Shown here piece by piece: positions 25,071-33,944 of a stretch of DNA of 64,000 nt. The notes under the pieces were generated by a model, which was given only the letters and a program-made list of their open reading frames with translations, had not been told where the DNA came from and searched no databases. Position numbers and translations under genes: made by a program. Numbering within the stretch: position 1 is the first letter of the stretch; each line of letters begins with the position of its first letter. The DNA comes from Gemmatimonadota bacterium (GTDB lineage Bacteria; JAAXHH01), in assembly GCA_026702745.1 (NCBI GenBank), contig JAPPBT010000050.1:1-64000 (forward strand), given 5' to 3'.

Positions 25071-26774
25071 ATGCGTCCGGCACGTATACTGTTCTCCCTG
25101 TTCGCCGGCCTGGCGACCCTGGCCGTCGTCTCCGTATCTTCCGGCCAGCCTGGCCAGCCCGGCCAGCCTGGCCAGCCCGGCCAGCCTGGCCAGCAACCGC
25201 GCACGAATTCGGTGGGCAAGGTCATGCCTCCCGATGCCGCTTCCCTGTCGCAGCAGGTCATTCGCGTGATGAACATGGAGCCGCGCAGCATCGACTCCGG
25301 CATCCATCCTTACGACGACGAGGGGTTGGTCATGAGACCCTTCGAAACGCTGATGTGGCGCGATGAATTCATGCGGCCCGTTCCGGGGGCGGCCGAGCGG
25401 TACGAGCGATCCGAGGACGGCCTGACCTGGACCTTCTACCTGCGGCCCGGAGCCCGGTGGAGCGACGGACGACCGGTCACCGCCCACGATTTCGTGTACA
25501 CGTTCCGGCGGAACATCGATCCCGCATCGGCGAACATCTACGCGAATTTCTACTACGACTTCAAGAACGCCCGCGCGATCAACCAGGGGCTGATAGACGA
25601 TGTCACAACACTGGGCGTCCGCGCGCTGGACGACCTGACCCTGGTCATCGAAACCGAACAGCCAACGCCCTACCTCCTGCACATCATATCGTTCCCGGAC
25701 ACCTTCCCTGCGCCTCGATGGGCGATTGAAAAGTACGGCCGCAAATGGACCGAGCAGGGCAAAATCGTCACCAACAGCGGCTTTAAACTGTCCGAGTGGG
25801 TCTCCGGGAGCCATATCAAGTACGTGCCGGATCCCATGTACAACGGTCCGCACAAGCCCTTCCTGGAACAGGTTGTCCAGTTGTTCCGGGAGCCCGCGGC
25901 AGCCAACATCCTGCCCTACGAAAACGACGAAGTAGACATGGAAGCGGTCGACCTGGCGGAACTGCGCCGCATCCAGGACGATCCCCGGCTCAGCAAGGAG
26001 ATCGTCCGTTCGCCGAGTTACCAGACCTGGTACTTTATTTTCAGGACCCGGGAACCCCCCTTTGACGATGTCCGCGTCCGTGAAGCCTTTGCCCGGGTCA
26101 TCGACCGCGAGTCGATCTGCCGCGTGATTCTCCAGGGCGCCGGCATCCCGGCCTATTCCATGATTCCGCCGGGATTCGACGCCTACGCGGGACCCGAGTA
26201 CGAGCCGATACAGGGATATGACCCGGAACGGGCCAGGGCGCTCATGGCGGAGGCCGGCTATCCGAGCGGACGGGGCTTCCCGACCGTAGAGACGTGGTTG
26301 AGGGCGCCCAACCCCATTACCCGCCGTATTGCCGAGGCGGTCCAGGGCATGGTGAGGAACCATCTCGGGGTGGACATCACCTTTCGCAGCGCCGATATGG
26401 GTTCCTACATGAGCGCTTTGTTCGACTGGCAGATTCCTCTCGGATTCATCGCCTGGGGGGCAGACTACCTGGATCCGAGGAACATGCTGGACATGACCTG
26501 GCATTCCAGGCCGCGGGGGGCGCAGCGACAGGACTGGACCCATCCCGACTTCGACAATCTCGTGGACCGGGCGGTCGGGGAATCCGACCCCGCACGGCGC
26601 ACGGGGATATATAAGGACGCCGAACGTATCCTGGTGTCCGACTTCGGCGGGGCATTCGTCTATCATCCCATCGGTTACGGCCTGCGCAAGCCCTGGTTGA
26701 AGGGGTACTCCAGGCAGCCCGACGGGACGGTGGGAAGCCTACTGTGGACCGAAGTCTACATCAGTGAACGTTGA
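25071..26774 (+). CDS. OppA-like peptide/oligosaccharide ABC substrate-binding protein 1 (orphan)
   Basis: Periplasmic solute-binding protein of SBP family 5. A signal peptide (about residues 1-25, no lipobox Cys) is followed by a GQP repeat linker. The mature domain shows the family motifs LTWTFYLRPGARWSDGRPVTAHDFVYTFRR, PFDDVRVREAFARVIDR and a C-terminal YHPIGYGLRKPWLKG. The 567-residue length is normal. GGAGG at 25060-25064 precedes the ATG. No permease or ATPase gene lies nearby, so the transporter it serves is unknown. It resembles the product of 45853-47517 more than that of 28045-29799 (shared PMYNGPHKP and DPRNMLDMTWHS). It may be cotranscribed with the aminotransferase gene 21 bases downstream. 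Confidence 0.9.
   Translation: MRPARILFSLFAGLATLAVVSVSSGQPGQPGQPGQPGQPGQQPRTNSVGKVMPPDAASLSQQVIRVMNMEPRSIDSGIHPYDDEGLVMRPFETLMWRDEFMRPVPGAAERYERSEDGLTWTFYLRPGARWSDGRPVTAHDFVYTFRRNIDPASANIYANFYYDFKNARAINQGLIDDVTTLGVRALDDLTLVIETEQPTPYLLHIISFPDTFPAPRWAIEKYGRKWTEQGKIVTNSGFKLSEWVSGSHIKYVPDPMYNGPHKPFLEQVVQLFREPAAANILPYENDEVDMEAVDLAELRRIQDDPRLSKEIVRSPSYQTWYFIFRTREPPFDDVRVREAFARVIDRESICRVILQGAGIPAYSMIPPGFDAYAGPEYEPIQGYDPERARALMAEAGYPSGRGFPTVETWLRAPNPITRRIAEAVQGMVRNHLGVDITFRSADMGSYMSALFDWQIPLGFIAWGADYLDPRNMLDMTWHSRPRGAQRQDWTHPDFDNLVDRAVGESDPARRTGIYKDAERILVSDFGGAFVYHPIGYGLRKPWLKGYSRQPDGTVGSLLWTEVYISER
25143..25196 (+). repeat. 9/18-bp minisatellite encoding a GQP linker
   Basis: Six 9-bp units alternate GGCCAGCCT and GGCCAGCCC, making an 18-bp higher-order repeat. 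They encode GQP five times plus GQQ just after the signal peptide of the binding protein. The unit preserves the frame, so copy-number change would alter only linker length. Confidence 0.9.
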
Positions 26775-26795
26775 AGACGGACAGGGAGGCGCGTC

Positions 26796-28115
26796 ATGAC
26801 TGGTGAAAAACCTGCCATTCCCGCGGAACAGCGCATCAACATGAGTTGCGGGCAGACGCCCCTCTCGCCTGCCTGTCTCGCGGCCATCGGGAAGCAGCTC
26901 GTGGAGCCAGTCTATTATGCCCATTATCCCAAGGTCGAAAAAGAAACGTGCCTCATGCTCAAGCAGCTGATGCATACCGAAAACGGCCCCATGCTCATAC
27001 CGGGATCCGCCGTGTACGGTCTGGAAGCGGCCATGCTCGGTACCGTGGAGCCCGGAGACCGCGTGCTGACCGTCCAGACCGGCGTCTTCGGCCGGCTGCT
27101 GACGGAACTGTCCAGGTTCGCGGGCGGGGATACGGCCGAGGTCGCACTCGAGGAAGGGCAGTCAGTCGACCCGGAAACGATCCGCGCCCGACTGCTTGAC
27201 GACCCGGAAATCAGACAGGTCGCACTGGTCCACTGTGAGACCACGACCGGTACTTTGAATCCTATCGAGTCCATTGGACGAATGCTGAAGGACGAGTTTC
27301 CCCACGTGATCTATATGGTGGACTGCGTGTCGTCCTTCGGTGGGGTCGAGGTGCGCGTCGACGACTGGGGCATCGATCTGCTCGTCACCACGCCCCAGAA
27401 GTGCCTGAACGCACCCCAGGGCCTGGCGATCGTGGTGGCCAGCGAAAAGGCGTGGGACAAGATCGAAAACCTGAGGAACGCGCCGCGGGCCATGTGTCTC
27501 GATCTCCATTCCTGGCGGCGCTACGGCATGGAGGGAGGTGCCGCGATGGGGTACAATTCGCTTGAAGAGGGGAGCGTTCCCCGGGCAAAAAAACCTCATC
27601 CGCGGGACTGGCCCGTCCACGGCCCCCACGCGTCATACACCCTGGTCGCGGGGCTGCACGCCTCGCTGAAGGCCATCATGGACGAGGGGCCGGACCAGGT
27701 CTACCGCCGCCAGTACGTCGCGTCGAGGGCGGTCCACGCAGCACTGCGGGCCATGGGTCTCGGCATCTTGGCCGAAACCGAAGCGTCGGCCGCGCCCGTG
27801 GCGACCCGCATCGTGTTACCGGACCATCTGGATGCGGCCGAGTTGAACCGGATCCTCTTTGAAGAGCACGGTATCGCGATCAGCAGCCTCGCCCGGATCG
27901 GGACCATGGGCTTCATGGCCGTTCCGGAGCACGTGCTGCGGACGATATCGGCGCTGGAGCAGACCCTTGACAAGATGGGATGGGAAGTGGAGAAAGGCGC
28001 GGGCGTAGCCGCCGCACAGGATGTTCTCGAACGTTCGGAGGTCTTCAACGCCTGGATCCGAAGAGCCAGTCCCAGAAACCCTCGTCTCGATCCTCGTATG
28101 ACCCGTCCCTCGTGA
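26796..28115 (+). CDS. Class V PLP aminotransferase (alanine-glyoxylate / serine-pyruvate type)
   Basis: PLP-dependent enzyme of the AGXT/serine-glyoxylate aminotransferase family. It has GSAVYGLEAAMLG in the cofactor-phosphate region, VALVHCETTTGTLNPI, VDCVSSFGGVE with the PLP-pyridine Asp176, and TTPQKCLNAPQGLAI with the Schiff-base Lys202. Length 439 residues. The Ser or Thr usually three positions before the lysine is Thr/Pro here, and the C-terminus carries an extra basic tail (RRASPRNPRLDPRMTRPS) that overlaps the opposite gene by 71 bases. RBS GGGAGG at 26784-26789. The amino donor cannot be told from sequence; 2-aminoethylphosphonate transaminases are related. Confidence 0.82.
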   Translation: MTGEKPAIPAEQRINMSCGQTPLSPACLAAIGKQLVEPVYYAHYPKVEKETCLMLKQLMHTENGPMLIPGSAVYGLEAAMLGTVEPGDRVLTVQTGVFGRLLTELSRFAGGDTAEVALEEGQSVDPETIRARLLDDPEIRQVALVHCETTTGTLNPIESIGRMLKDEFPHVIYMVDCVSSFGGVEVRVDDWGIDLLVTTPQKCLNAPQGLAIVVASEKAWDKIENLRNAPRAMCLDLHSWRRYGMEGGAAMGYNSLEEGSVPRAKKPHPRDWPVHGPHASYTLVAGLHASLKAIMDEGPDQVYRRQYVASRAVHAALRAMGLGILAETEASAAPVATRIVLPDHLDAAELNRILFEEHGIAISSLARIGTMGFMAVPEHVLRTISALEQTLDKMGWEVEKGAGVAAAQDVLERSEVFNAWIRRASPRNPRLDPRMTRPS

Positions 28116-29799
28116 CCTCCTCCGTGACGTAAAGCGTCGTCGACAGGTTGAGATGCTTGTCGCGGCGTATCGCGTAACCACCCCGCTCGTTCTGCTCGAG
28201 AGCCTCAGTGCGAAGATAAGGCTTCCACAGTTCGTTGTGCTGACTGTGCCACAGGAACACGCCGGCCACGTCCTCGACCACGATGCGTTCGGCCTCCTCG
28301 TATAGCGCAATACGTCTTTCCGGGTCGCCGATCAGATGATTGGCCTCCGACATAACGGATTCGAATCGCTGGCTGTACCAGGCATGGCGGCCCGTGGAAA
28401 GCCAGATGCCGAGCAGGTTGCTTGGATCCATGTAGTCGTAACCGTAGGGGATCATGGCGAAGGCAATGTTTCCCTGGTACATGGTTTCCATGAACAGTTT
28501 GGCCTCCGTGTTCTGCACGCCGATATCCAGGTTCAGATTGCGCTTGAGCATGGCCTGTACCGCCTGGGGCGCCTGGCCCCCCTGTAGATTGGTCCCCCTC
28601 ATCCACATTACGGTTTGGGGGAACCCTCTGCCGTCCGGATAGCCGGCTTCCGCGAGCAGCCGGCGTGCCAGGTCGGGATCGTATCGCTGAACGGGCGCGA
28701 GTTCCCGGGTGTTTGCCGCGGGAAACCCGTCGGGCAACATGGACACCGCGGGAACGGCGACGCCCTGGAGGGCGGACTCGACCAGCGCTTCGGTATCGAT
28801 GGCGTGGCTGAACGCCTGCCGCACCCGGAGATCGTCGAAAGGGGGCTTGAAAGTGTCCATCATCAGGTAGGTGGTCCCGAAGGCCGAATAGGTGACGAGC
28901 TGGTCCCTGAGCCGGGCATCTTGCTTTACACGGTTGATTTCCGCCTGGTTCGTCAGGATAGCCAGGTCCACCGCACCCGCCTCATAGGACGACAGCATCG
29001 GCGGGAGAACCGCGGCGTTGAAGAGCTTTGAGACCACTTTTTCGAGGTAGGGCTTGTGGGGTCCCCGGTAGTGGGGATTCGGCGTCAGCACGATCCGGTC
29101 CAGTTTCGACCATTCCTCCAGCCTGAAGGGGCCGCTGCCCAGCAGCGTTTCCGGTCTCGTCGACCAGCCCGGACCGTACTTCTCGAACAGGTGGGTGGGC
29201 GTTACCCAGCTGAAGGTCAGGATCAGGGGCAGGTAGGGCGTGGGTTCGTCGGTTGCAAAAGCGATCGTGTGATCGTCCATCGCCGTGACGCCCAGGGAGT
29301 CGAGGGGCATTCTGGCGGCGACGACTTCGCCCCAGTTCCTGATCGACCGGTAGAACCATTCGAAATCGAATCCCGTGGCCGGATCCGCCCACCGTTTGAA
29401 GGTGTCCTCGAAGTCGTGGGCCGTAAGGGGATGACCGTCGGCGAAGATCAGGTCGGGTTGCAGGTGAAACGTCCAGGTGAGCCCGTCCCCGGACACCTCC
29501 CAGCGCGTCGCGGCGGCCGGCAGCAGGTTGTAGTTCCGGTCCATGCGCACCAGCGGTTCGTTGACCAGGGCGTAATCATGGCCGATCACCTGGTAGTGGG
29601 AGACGGCCAGGTCCAGGTAGCGGTCCTCGGCCTTGAAACTGGTGAAGACCTGGTACTCGGGCGGGGCCGCGTCGGGCGGCAGCGGAATGCCGATGGAGTT
29701 GGTGTAGGTCGCGGGTGGATCCGCGTCCGGCCAGGCCAATGCGGCCGTGCCGGCGATCATCACCGCGGAGAGGAACGCAATGGCGAACCGGACACTCAT
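28045..29799 (-). CDS. OppA-like ABC substrate-binding protein 2, last gene of an amidohydrolase-Rieske operon
   Basis: Family 5 solute-binding protein, 584 residues. Signal peptide MSVRFAIAFLSAVMIAGTAALAWP has no lipobox. Core motifs are LTWTFHLQPDLIFADGHPLTAHDFEDTF and PFDDLRVRQAFSHAIDTEALVESAL. GGGGAGATTT lies just before the ATG, which fixes the start; the upstream in-frame extension is antisense-type sequence without a signal. It overlaps the Rieske gene stop by 4 bases, so it is translationally coupled to a catabolic pair rather than to transporter genes. The C-terminus is longer than in the other two paralogues and ends in acidic and aromatic residues (DEGFWDWLFGSRR). Confidence 0.88.
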   Translation of the reverse strand: MSVRFAIAFLSAVMIAGTAALAWPDADPPATYTNSIGIPLPPDAAPPEYQVFTSFKAEDRYLDLAVSHYQVIGHDYALVNEPLVRMDRNYNLLPAAATRWEVSGDGLTWTFHLQPDLIFADGHPLTAHDFEDTFKRWADPATGFDFEWFYRSIRNWGEVVAARMPLDSLGVTAMDDHTIAFATDEPTPYLPLILTFSWVTPTHLFEKYGPGWSTRPETLLGSGPFRLEEWSKLDRIVLTPNPHYRGPHKPYLEKVVSKLFNAAVLPPMLSSYEAGAVDLAILTNQAEINRVKQDARLRDQLVTYSAFGTTYLMMDTFKPPFDDLRVRQAFSHAIDTEALVESALQGVAVPAVSMLPDGFPAANTRELAPVQRYDPDLARRLLAEAGYPDGRGFPQTVMWMRGTNLQGGQAPQAVQAMLKRNLNLDIGVQNTEAKLFMETMYQGNIAFAMIPYGYDYMDPSNLLGIWLSTGRHAWYSQRFESVMSEANHLIGDPERRIALYEEAERIVVEDVAGVFLWHSQHNELWKPYLRTEALEQNERGGYAIRRDKHLNLSTTLYVTEEVTRDGSYEDRDEGFWDWLFGSRR

Positions 29800-30191
29800 G
29801 AAATCTCCCCTTCTTCCTTCGCTATGGATACCGGTCCATCCAGGTACAGGACCACTTGATCCGCTTCGATCTCCACCCGGTAGGTCTTGACCCGCAGCGC
29901 AGGATCGTAGAGCGCCTGGCCGGTGGCGAGGTCGAATTCCCACTGGTGCCAGGCGCACTTCAGGACCTGCTTCTCGCAATGTTCGACCGAGTAAACCTCA
30001 TCCGCTGTCACATGGGGCCGCAGTCGGCCGAGACAGAGCGGACCGCCCTTGTGCGGACAACGGTTCCGCAGGGCGTAGAATCGGCCGCCGACATTGAACA
30101 CGCCGATCCCGCCGCGCCCGTCCGCGGGCACGATACGCCGCTCACCCGGCAGAAGGTCTTCCACGGCAGATACCACGTATCGGCGGCTCAT
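29796..30191 (-). CDS. Rieske [2Fe-2S] ferredoxin-like protein
   Basis: Small soluble Rieske protein of 131 residues. Cluster ligands are C45 and H47 (RCPHKGGPLC) and C79 and H82 (LKCAWHQWEF), with a 31-residue spacing between pairs. The fold resembles the ferredoxin components of Rieske oxygenases or NirD-like proteins; no oxygenase catalytic domain is attached. The ATG at 30189-30191 shares a base with the stop of the amidohydrolase gene. It probably carries electrons for a partner in the same pathway, but no oxygenase or reductase is adjacent, so the partner is not known. Confidence 0.87.
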   Translation of the reverse strand: MSRRYVVSAVEDLLPGERRIVPADGRGGIGVFNVGGRFYALRNRCPHKGGPLCLGRLRPHVTADEVYSVEHCEKQVLKCAWHQWEFDLATGQALYDPALRVKTYRVEIEADQVVLYLDGPVSIAKEEGEIS

Positions 30192-31297
30192 TAGCAGGGA
30201 TTCCCGTGTTCGTCCAGGCCGTACAACTCCCGCGCCGTCTCCACGAACACACGCCGCTTCAGTCCGGCATCCACGCCGGGCAGTACCGCATCCGGCGATT
30301 CCCAGTCCCAGTGGGGATAGTCGCTCGCGTACACGAGGATTTCGTCCGCGTGCAGCCAGTCGAGGAAGGTCCTGAGGTCCTTGCGGGTCGGCGGCTGCTC
30401 CATGGGCTGGCATCCGAACCGGACGTGGTCCCGGATATACTCGCTCGGAGGCTTCCTGACCCAGGGCGTGTAGTCGCGGACCGCCTTCCAGTCGGCATCC
30501 ATGTGCCACATCAGTCCCGGTACCCAGAAGGTATCGTGTTCGATGAAGAGGAATCTCAGGCCGGGGAATTTCTCGAAGGTACCTTCGCAGATCAGGCTCG
30601 AGACGTGCGCCATGGCGATCTGGGGCCGGGCCATGCGCATTTCCAGGTAATAGGAGGGATAACCGGCGGCCGTAGGCGCATTGGCAAAACCGGCGCCCTC
30701 CACGCCGAAGTGCACGCACATGGGAAGCCGGCATTCCTCCGCCGCTTCGTAAATCGGGTCGTAGAACCGGTTCCCGAAAGGCATGCGGCCCCCGGCGGGC
30801 ATGATGACCTGGAGCACCTCGGGCCTGTCGCCGATCCGCCGGATCTCCGCGGCCGCCTGCTTCGGGTCGGACGGCGCTATGGCCACCGATGCGCGGAATC
30901 GGCCGTCCGCCTTGATCCAGGTCTCCAGGGTCCAGTCATTGAAGGCCCGGCACATGGCGGCGCCGAAGTCGGCGTCCGGGTGCACCGCCGCTCCGTACAC
31001 CGTTACCCCCGTCAACAGGGCGACGTCGATGTTGTATTCGTCGAGATGGTGCTTGCGGGCCAGTTCGATGTTGCTGCTGGGATGGGTTTCGGTGTGCTCC
31101 CAGAGTTCGGCCCGGCAGCCGCCCTTCGGGAGATTGGTATAGACAAGGCCGGGCATCATGGACCCAAAGTCCTTCACGTACTCCACGTAATGACCAGGGA
31201 GGTAGGGAAATAGATCTTCGATTTCCACGACACCGTGGTGCAGGTCGCAGTCGATGAGACCGATGGGAGATGGGGTTTTCGATTCGGTTTCAGTCAT
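30191..31297 (-). CDS. Amidohydrolase family 2 (ACMSD-like) metal-dependent hydrolase or decarboxylase
   Basis: TIM-barrel enzyme of the amidohydrolase-2 (PF04909) family, 368 residues. Metal-site motifs include IDCDLHH near residue 16 and VHFG. The region around HVSSLICEGTFEKFPGLRFLFIEHD contains the conserved E/H-type ligands, and the C-terminal YASDYPHWD supplies the catalytic Asp. Members act as decarboxylases or hydrolases on aromatic or cyclic acids. It is the first gene of a three-gene - strand operon (amidohydrolase, Rieske, SBP), each overlapping by 1-4 bases. A good promoter lies about 90 bases upstream. Confidence 0.85.
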   Translation of the reverse strand: MTETESKTPSPIGLIDCDLHHGVVEIEDLFPYLPGHYVEYVKDFGSMMPGLVYTNLPKGGCRAELWEHTETHPSSNIELARKHHLDEYNIDVALLTGVTVYGAAVHPDADFGAAMCRAFNDWTLETWIKADGRFRASVAIAPSDPKQAAAEIRRIGDRPEVLQVIMPAGGRMPFGNRFYDPIYEAAEECRLPMCVHFGVEGAGFANAPTAAGYPSYYLEMRMARPQIAMAHVSSLICEGTFEKFPGLRFLFIEHDTFWVPGLMWHMDADWKAVRDYTPWVRKPPSEYIRDHVRFGCQPMEQPPTRKDLRTFLDWLHADEILVYASDYPHWDWESPDAVLPGVDAGLKRRVFVETARELYGLDEHGNPC

Positions 31298-31385
31298 GAT
31301 CTGGTGGCAGCTCGCCAGGAAACCGGCGGAAATCGAACCCGGTGGAGATTCGTCCGGGCGGAAATCCGAAAACGTATCACTGCCA

Positions 31386-31413
31386 TAGATACGCCGTCCC
31401 GGGTTCCTGTCAA
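31386..31413 (-). promoter_or_regulatory. Promoter for the amidohydrolase-Rieske-SBP operon
   Basis: On the - strand, TTGACA (31408-31413) preceded by CC, a 16-base spacer and TATCTA (31386-31391). The rest of the 31298-31569 spacer shows no gene. Confidence 0.45.
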
Positions 31414-31569
31414 GGTGATCATGCGACGTGCGACAGAATGTGCTTTGTAATTACCGGCGAGATGCTACATTGCCATACCGTTTCATTCCAGCGACATATA
31501 CGACCGCGGTGCGACCGGGTCGGTTCCGGCCTTCAGCCTTTAGCCGCGTCCGCAATCTGAGAGGATCAC

Positions 31570-32550
31570 ATGGAATACCGGCAACTTGGTCGCTACGGCG
31601 TGCGTGTGTCCCCTATCTGTCTCGGTACGGCGTTCCGGGGCTTCTGGGCCGGCCGGACGGACGAGAAAACCTGCATACGCACGATCGAAACGGCGGTGGA
31701 TCTCGGGATCAATTTCATCGACTGCGCGAACTTCTACTTCGGCGGCCGGTGTGAGGAAGTGCTGGGCAAGGCCCTGGCCGCCATGAAGGACAAGCGGGAC
31801 AACCTGGTAATCACCAGCAAGGTCTGGAGCGAGATCGGCCCGGGGCCGAACGACAAGGGCACCTCCCGCTATCATATCATGCGGGAGATCGACCGTTCGC
31901 TGATCCGCCTGGGACTGGATCATATAGATCTCTATCTCCTGCACCACTTCGATCACGATACGCCCCTGGAAGAGACCCTGGACGCCATGAACGACGTGGT
32001 AAGGCAGGGCAAGGCCCGGTATGTCGGCATGTGCAACTACACGGCCGCCCAGGTCGTCGAAGCGCTGTGGGTGGCCGACAGGCGCGGATTCGCGACGCCG
32101 GCATGCCTGCAAAACCAGTACAACCTGATCCATCGGTCCGGCGTGGAGACCGAACTGCTCGACCGGTGCCGTCGGCATGGACTGGGGATGATGACCTACA
32201 GCCCCATCGCCGTCGGCCTGCTTACGGGCCGGTGCAGGCGGGGCGAGGATCCGCCCGTGGGCTCGGTCTGGGCGAAGGATATCGATCGGTACAAGAAGAT
32301 CATGACCCCGGCCGTCGATCATCTCGTCGCCACGTTGATCGACGTGGCCGAGGAACTCGACAGGACCCCCGCGCAGGTAGCCTTCGCATGGATCCTGGAC
32401 CATCCCGAAGTGACGGCCGCCATGACGGGACCGGATCTACCGGAGCACGTGGAAGAGGTTTGCGGCGGGGCGGGTTGGAAGCTGCCCCACGACATGCGAA
32501 TCAGACTGGACGAGGCTTCCGCCCCAAACCGGCTCGGTCAGGATGCGTAG
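31570..32550 (+). CDS. Aldo/keto reductase
   Basis: NADPH-dependent oxidoreductase of the AKR superfamily, 326 residues, beta/alpha barrel. The catalytic tetrad is seen as D51 (NFIDCANFYFGG), Y56, K84 (VITSKVW) and H125 (DLYLLHHFD). The cofactor-binding end has LGLGMMTYSPIAVGLLTG-like sequence and VTAAMTGPDLPEHVEE. It resembles the YghZ/KCNAB-like group that acts on aldehydes. GAGAGGAT precedes the ATG. It ends 3 bases from the convergent CNNM gene. Confidence 0.88.
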   Translation: MEYRQLGRYGVRVSPICLGTAFRGFWAGRTDEKTCIRTIETAVDLGINFIDCANFYFGGRCEEVLGKALAAMKDKRDNLVITSKVWSEIGPGPNDKGTSRYHIMREIDRSLIRLGLDHIDLYLLHHFDHDTPLEETLDAMNDVVRQGKARYVGMCNYTAAQVVEALWVADRRGFATPACLQNQYNLIHRSGVETELLDRCRRHGLGMMTYSPIAVGLLTGRCRRGEDPPVGSVWAKDIDRYKKIMTPAVDHLVATLIDVAEELDRTPAQVAFAWILDHPEVTAAMTGPDLPEHVEEVCGGAGWKLPHDMRIRLDEASAPNRLGQDA

Positions 32551-32553
32551 CGA

Positions 32554-33885
32554 CTACCCTTGACCGTTTCCCGCATCCGCTTCCGCCACATCGGGCATAT
32601 CGGCCATGCGATCGATCCTGAGCCGCTGGATGCGGGTCGGCTCCACGCGCAGCGCCGTCATCAGGTGGGTGCCGGCACGGACCTGTTCCCCCTGCCTGGG
32701 GATGTGCCCGAGCAGTTCGGTCATCACCCCGCCCGTGGTATCCGAAGTCAGTTCGTCGGGAAGTTCCAGGCCGCAGGCGCGGACGACCTGGTCGACGGGG
32801 CAACTGGCATCGACCTCGAACCGGTGGGGTCCCGTCCGCACGATGAGCGGCGCCTCGCTGTCGAATTCATCCTGAATCGGGCCTACCAGTTCTTCCAGTA
32901 CGTTCTCCAGCGTGATCATCCCGGAAACCGTTCCAAACTCGTCCACCAGGACGGCCAGTACGGAATTGCGCCGCTGGAACTCCAGGAGCAGTGCGTCGAG
33001 GCGGATGGTCTCGGGCAGGAACAGCGGCTCGCGGGCGATACTTTCCAGGGAGGCGAACTGGTCTTCGTCGTAAAGGCCCTTCATGAGGTCCTTGACGTGA
33101 ATGATCCCGATGATCTGGTCCAGGTCCTCGTCACACAGCGGGAAGCGCGTGTGTCCTGATTCGGCGACGACGCGCAGTTTCTCTTCGGTGGGGTCGTTCT
33201 GGTTCACGAACACGATCTGATTGCGGGGAAGCATGTAGCGCCGGGCCACCTTTTCCTCGAGGTCGAGCACGTTTTCCATGATCCGGCGTTCCCGCCGGGA
33301 AACGTGCCCCCCGGCCACCATGCTGACCAGGGCGATACGCAGTTCCGATTCGGTGAACGATTCGCCGTGCGCGTCTATCACCCGGATACCCAGGCACCTG
33401 AGCATGAGATTCGCACTTACGTTCAGCAGCCAGATGAAGGGCCTGAACACCCTGTAGAAAACGACGAGGGGAATACCGATGACCAGCGCCACCTGCCGGT
33501 ACTTCTGCAGGGCGACGAACTTGGGAACGAGCTCGCCGGCCGTGATGAGCAGGAAGGTCATCACGACGAGGGCGAGCGGGATCGCGATGAGATGGGCGGT
33601 CGCCGCGGAAAAACCCAGGGACAGCACGAGCGGTTCGAGCAGCGCGGCTACTGTCCGTTCGCTGAACCATCCCAGGCCCAGGCTACCAAGCGTTACCCCC
33701 AGCTGGCACGAGGAAAGATAGGTGTCCAGATTCTGCAGTATATTCCGTACGGTCTGCGCAATTCTGCTTCCATCCTGGACCATGACCTCGATTTCGGCCA
33801 TCCGGATCTTGACCAGGGCGAATTCAGCGGCAACGAAGAAGCCGTTGAACGCGACCAGCAGAAGTACGATTATGAGGTCGTTCAT
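32554..33885 (-). CDS. CNNM/CorC-family membrane protein (hemolysin C-like, DUF21-CBS-CorC)
   Basis: Probable divalent-cation (Mg2+/Co2+) efflux or regulatory protein. The N-terminal DUF21/CNNM domain (about residues 1-190) has three to four membrane helices with NGFFVAAEFALV and the LGSLGLGWFSE and ITAGELVPK motifs. A CBS-domain pair (about 205-325) follows with IIGIIHVKDLMKGL and VLVDEFGTVSGMITLENVLEELVG. A C-terminal CorC_HlyC domain contains TSDTTGGVMTELLGHIPRQGE. Length 443 residues, complete. Confidence 0.9.
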   Translation of the reverse strand: MNDLIIVLLLVAFNGFFVAAEFALVKIRMAEIEVMVQDGSRIAQTVRNILQNLDTYLSSCQLGVTLGSLGLGWFSERTVAALLEPLVLSLGFSAATAHLIAIPLALVVMTFLLITAGELVPKFVALQKYRQVALVIGIPLVVFYRVFRPFIWLLNVSANLMLRCLGIRVIDAHGESFTESELRIALVSMVAGGHVSRRERRIMENVLDLEEKVARRYMLPRNQIVFVNQNDPTEEKLRVVAESGHTRFPLCDEDLDQIIGIIHVKDLMKGLYDEDQFASLESIAREPLFLPETIRLDALLLEFQRRNSVLAVLVDEFGTVSGMITLENVLEELVGPIQDEFDSEAPLIVRTGPHRFEVDASCPVDQVVRACGLELPDELTSDTTGGVMTELLGHIPRQGEQVRAGTHLMTALRVEPTRIQRLRIDRMADMPDVAEADAGNGQG

Positions 33886-33944
33886 GGTGCCGGGGATTTG
33901 CGGAGAGAATCAGTCTTTGTTGGTGGTCGGGTGCGAATGAACCC

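Noticed and set aside
29800-29979. N-terminal extension of binding protein 2
   Set aside because: The 60 extra residues lie antisense-like over the Rieske gene in another frame; the ATG at 29799 has a GGGGAG site and starts a clean signal peptide.
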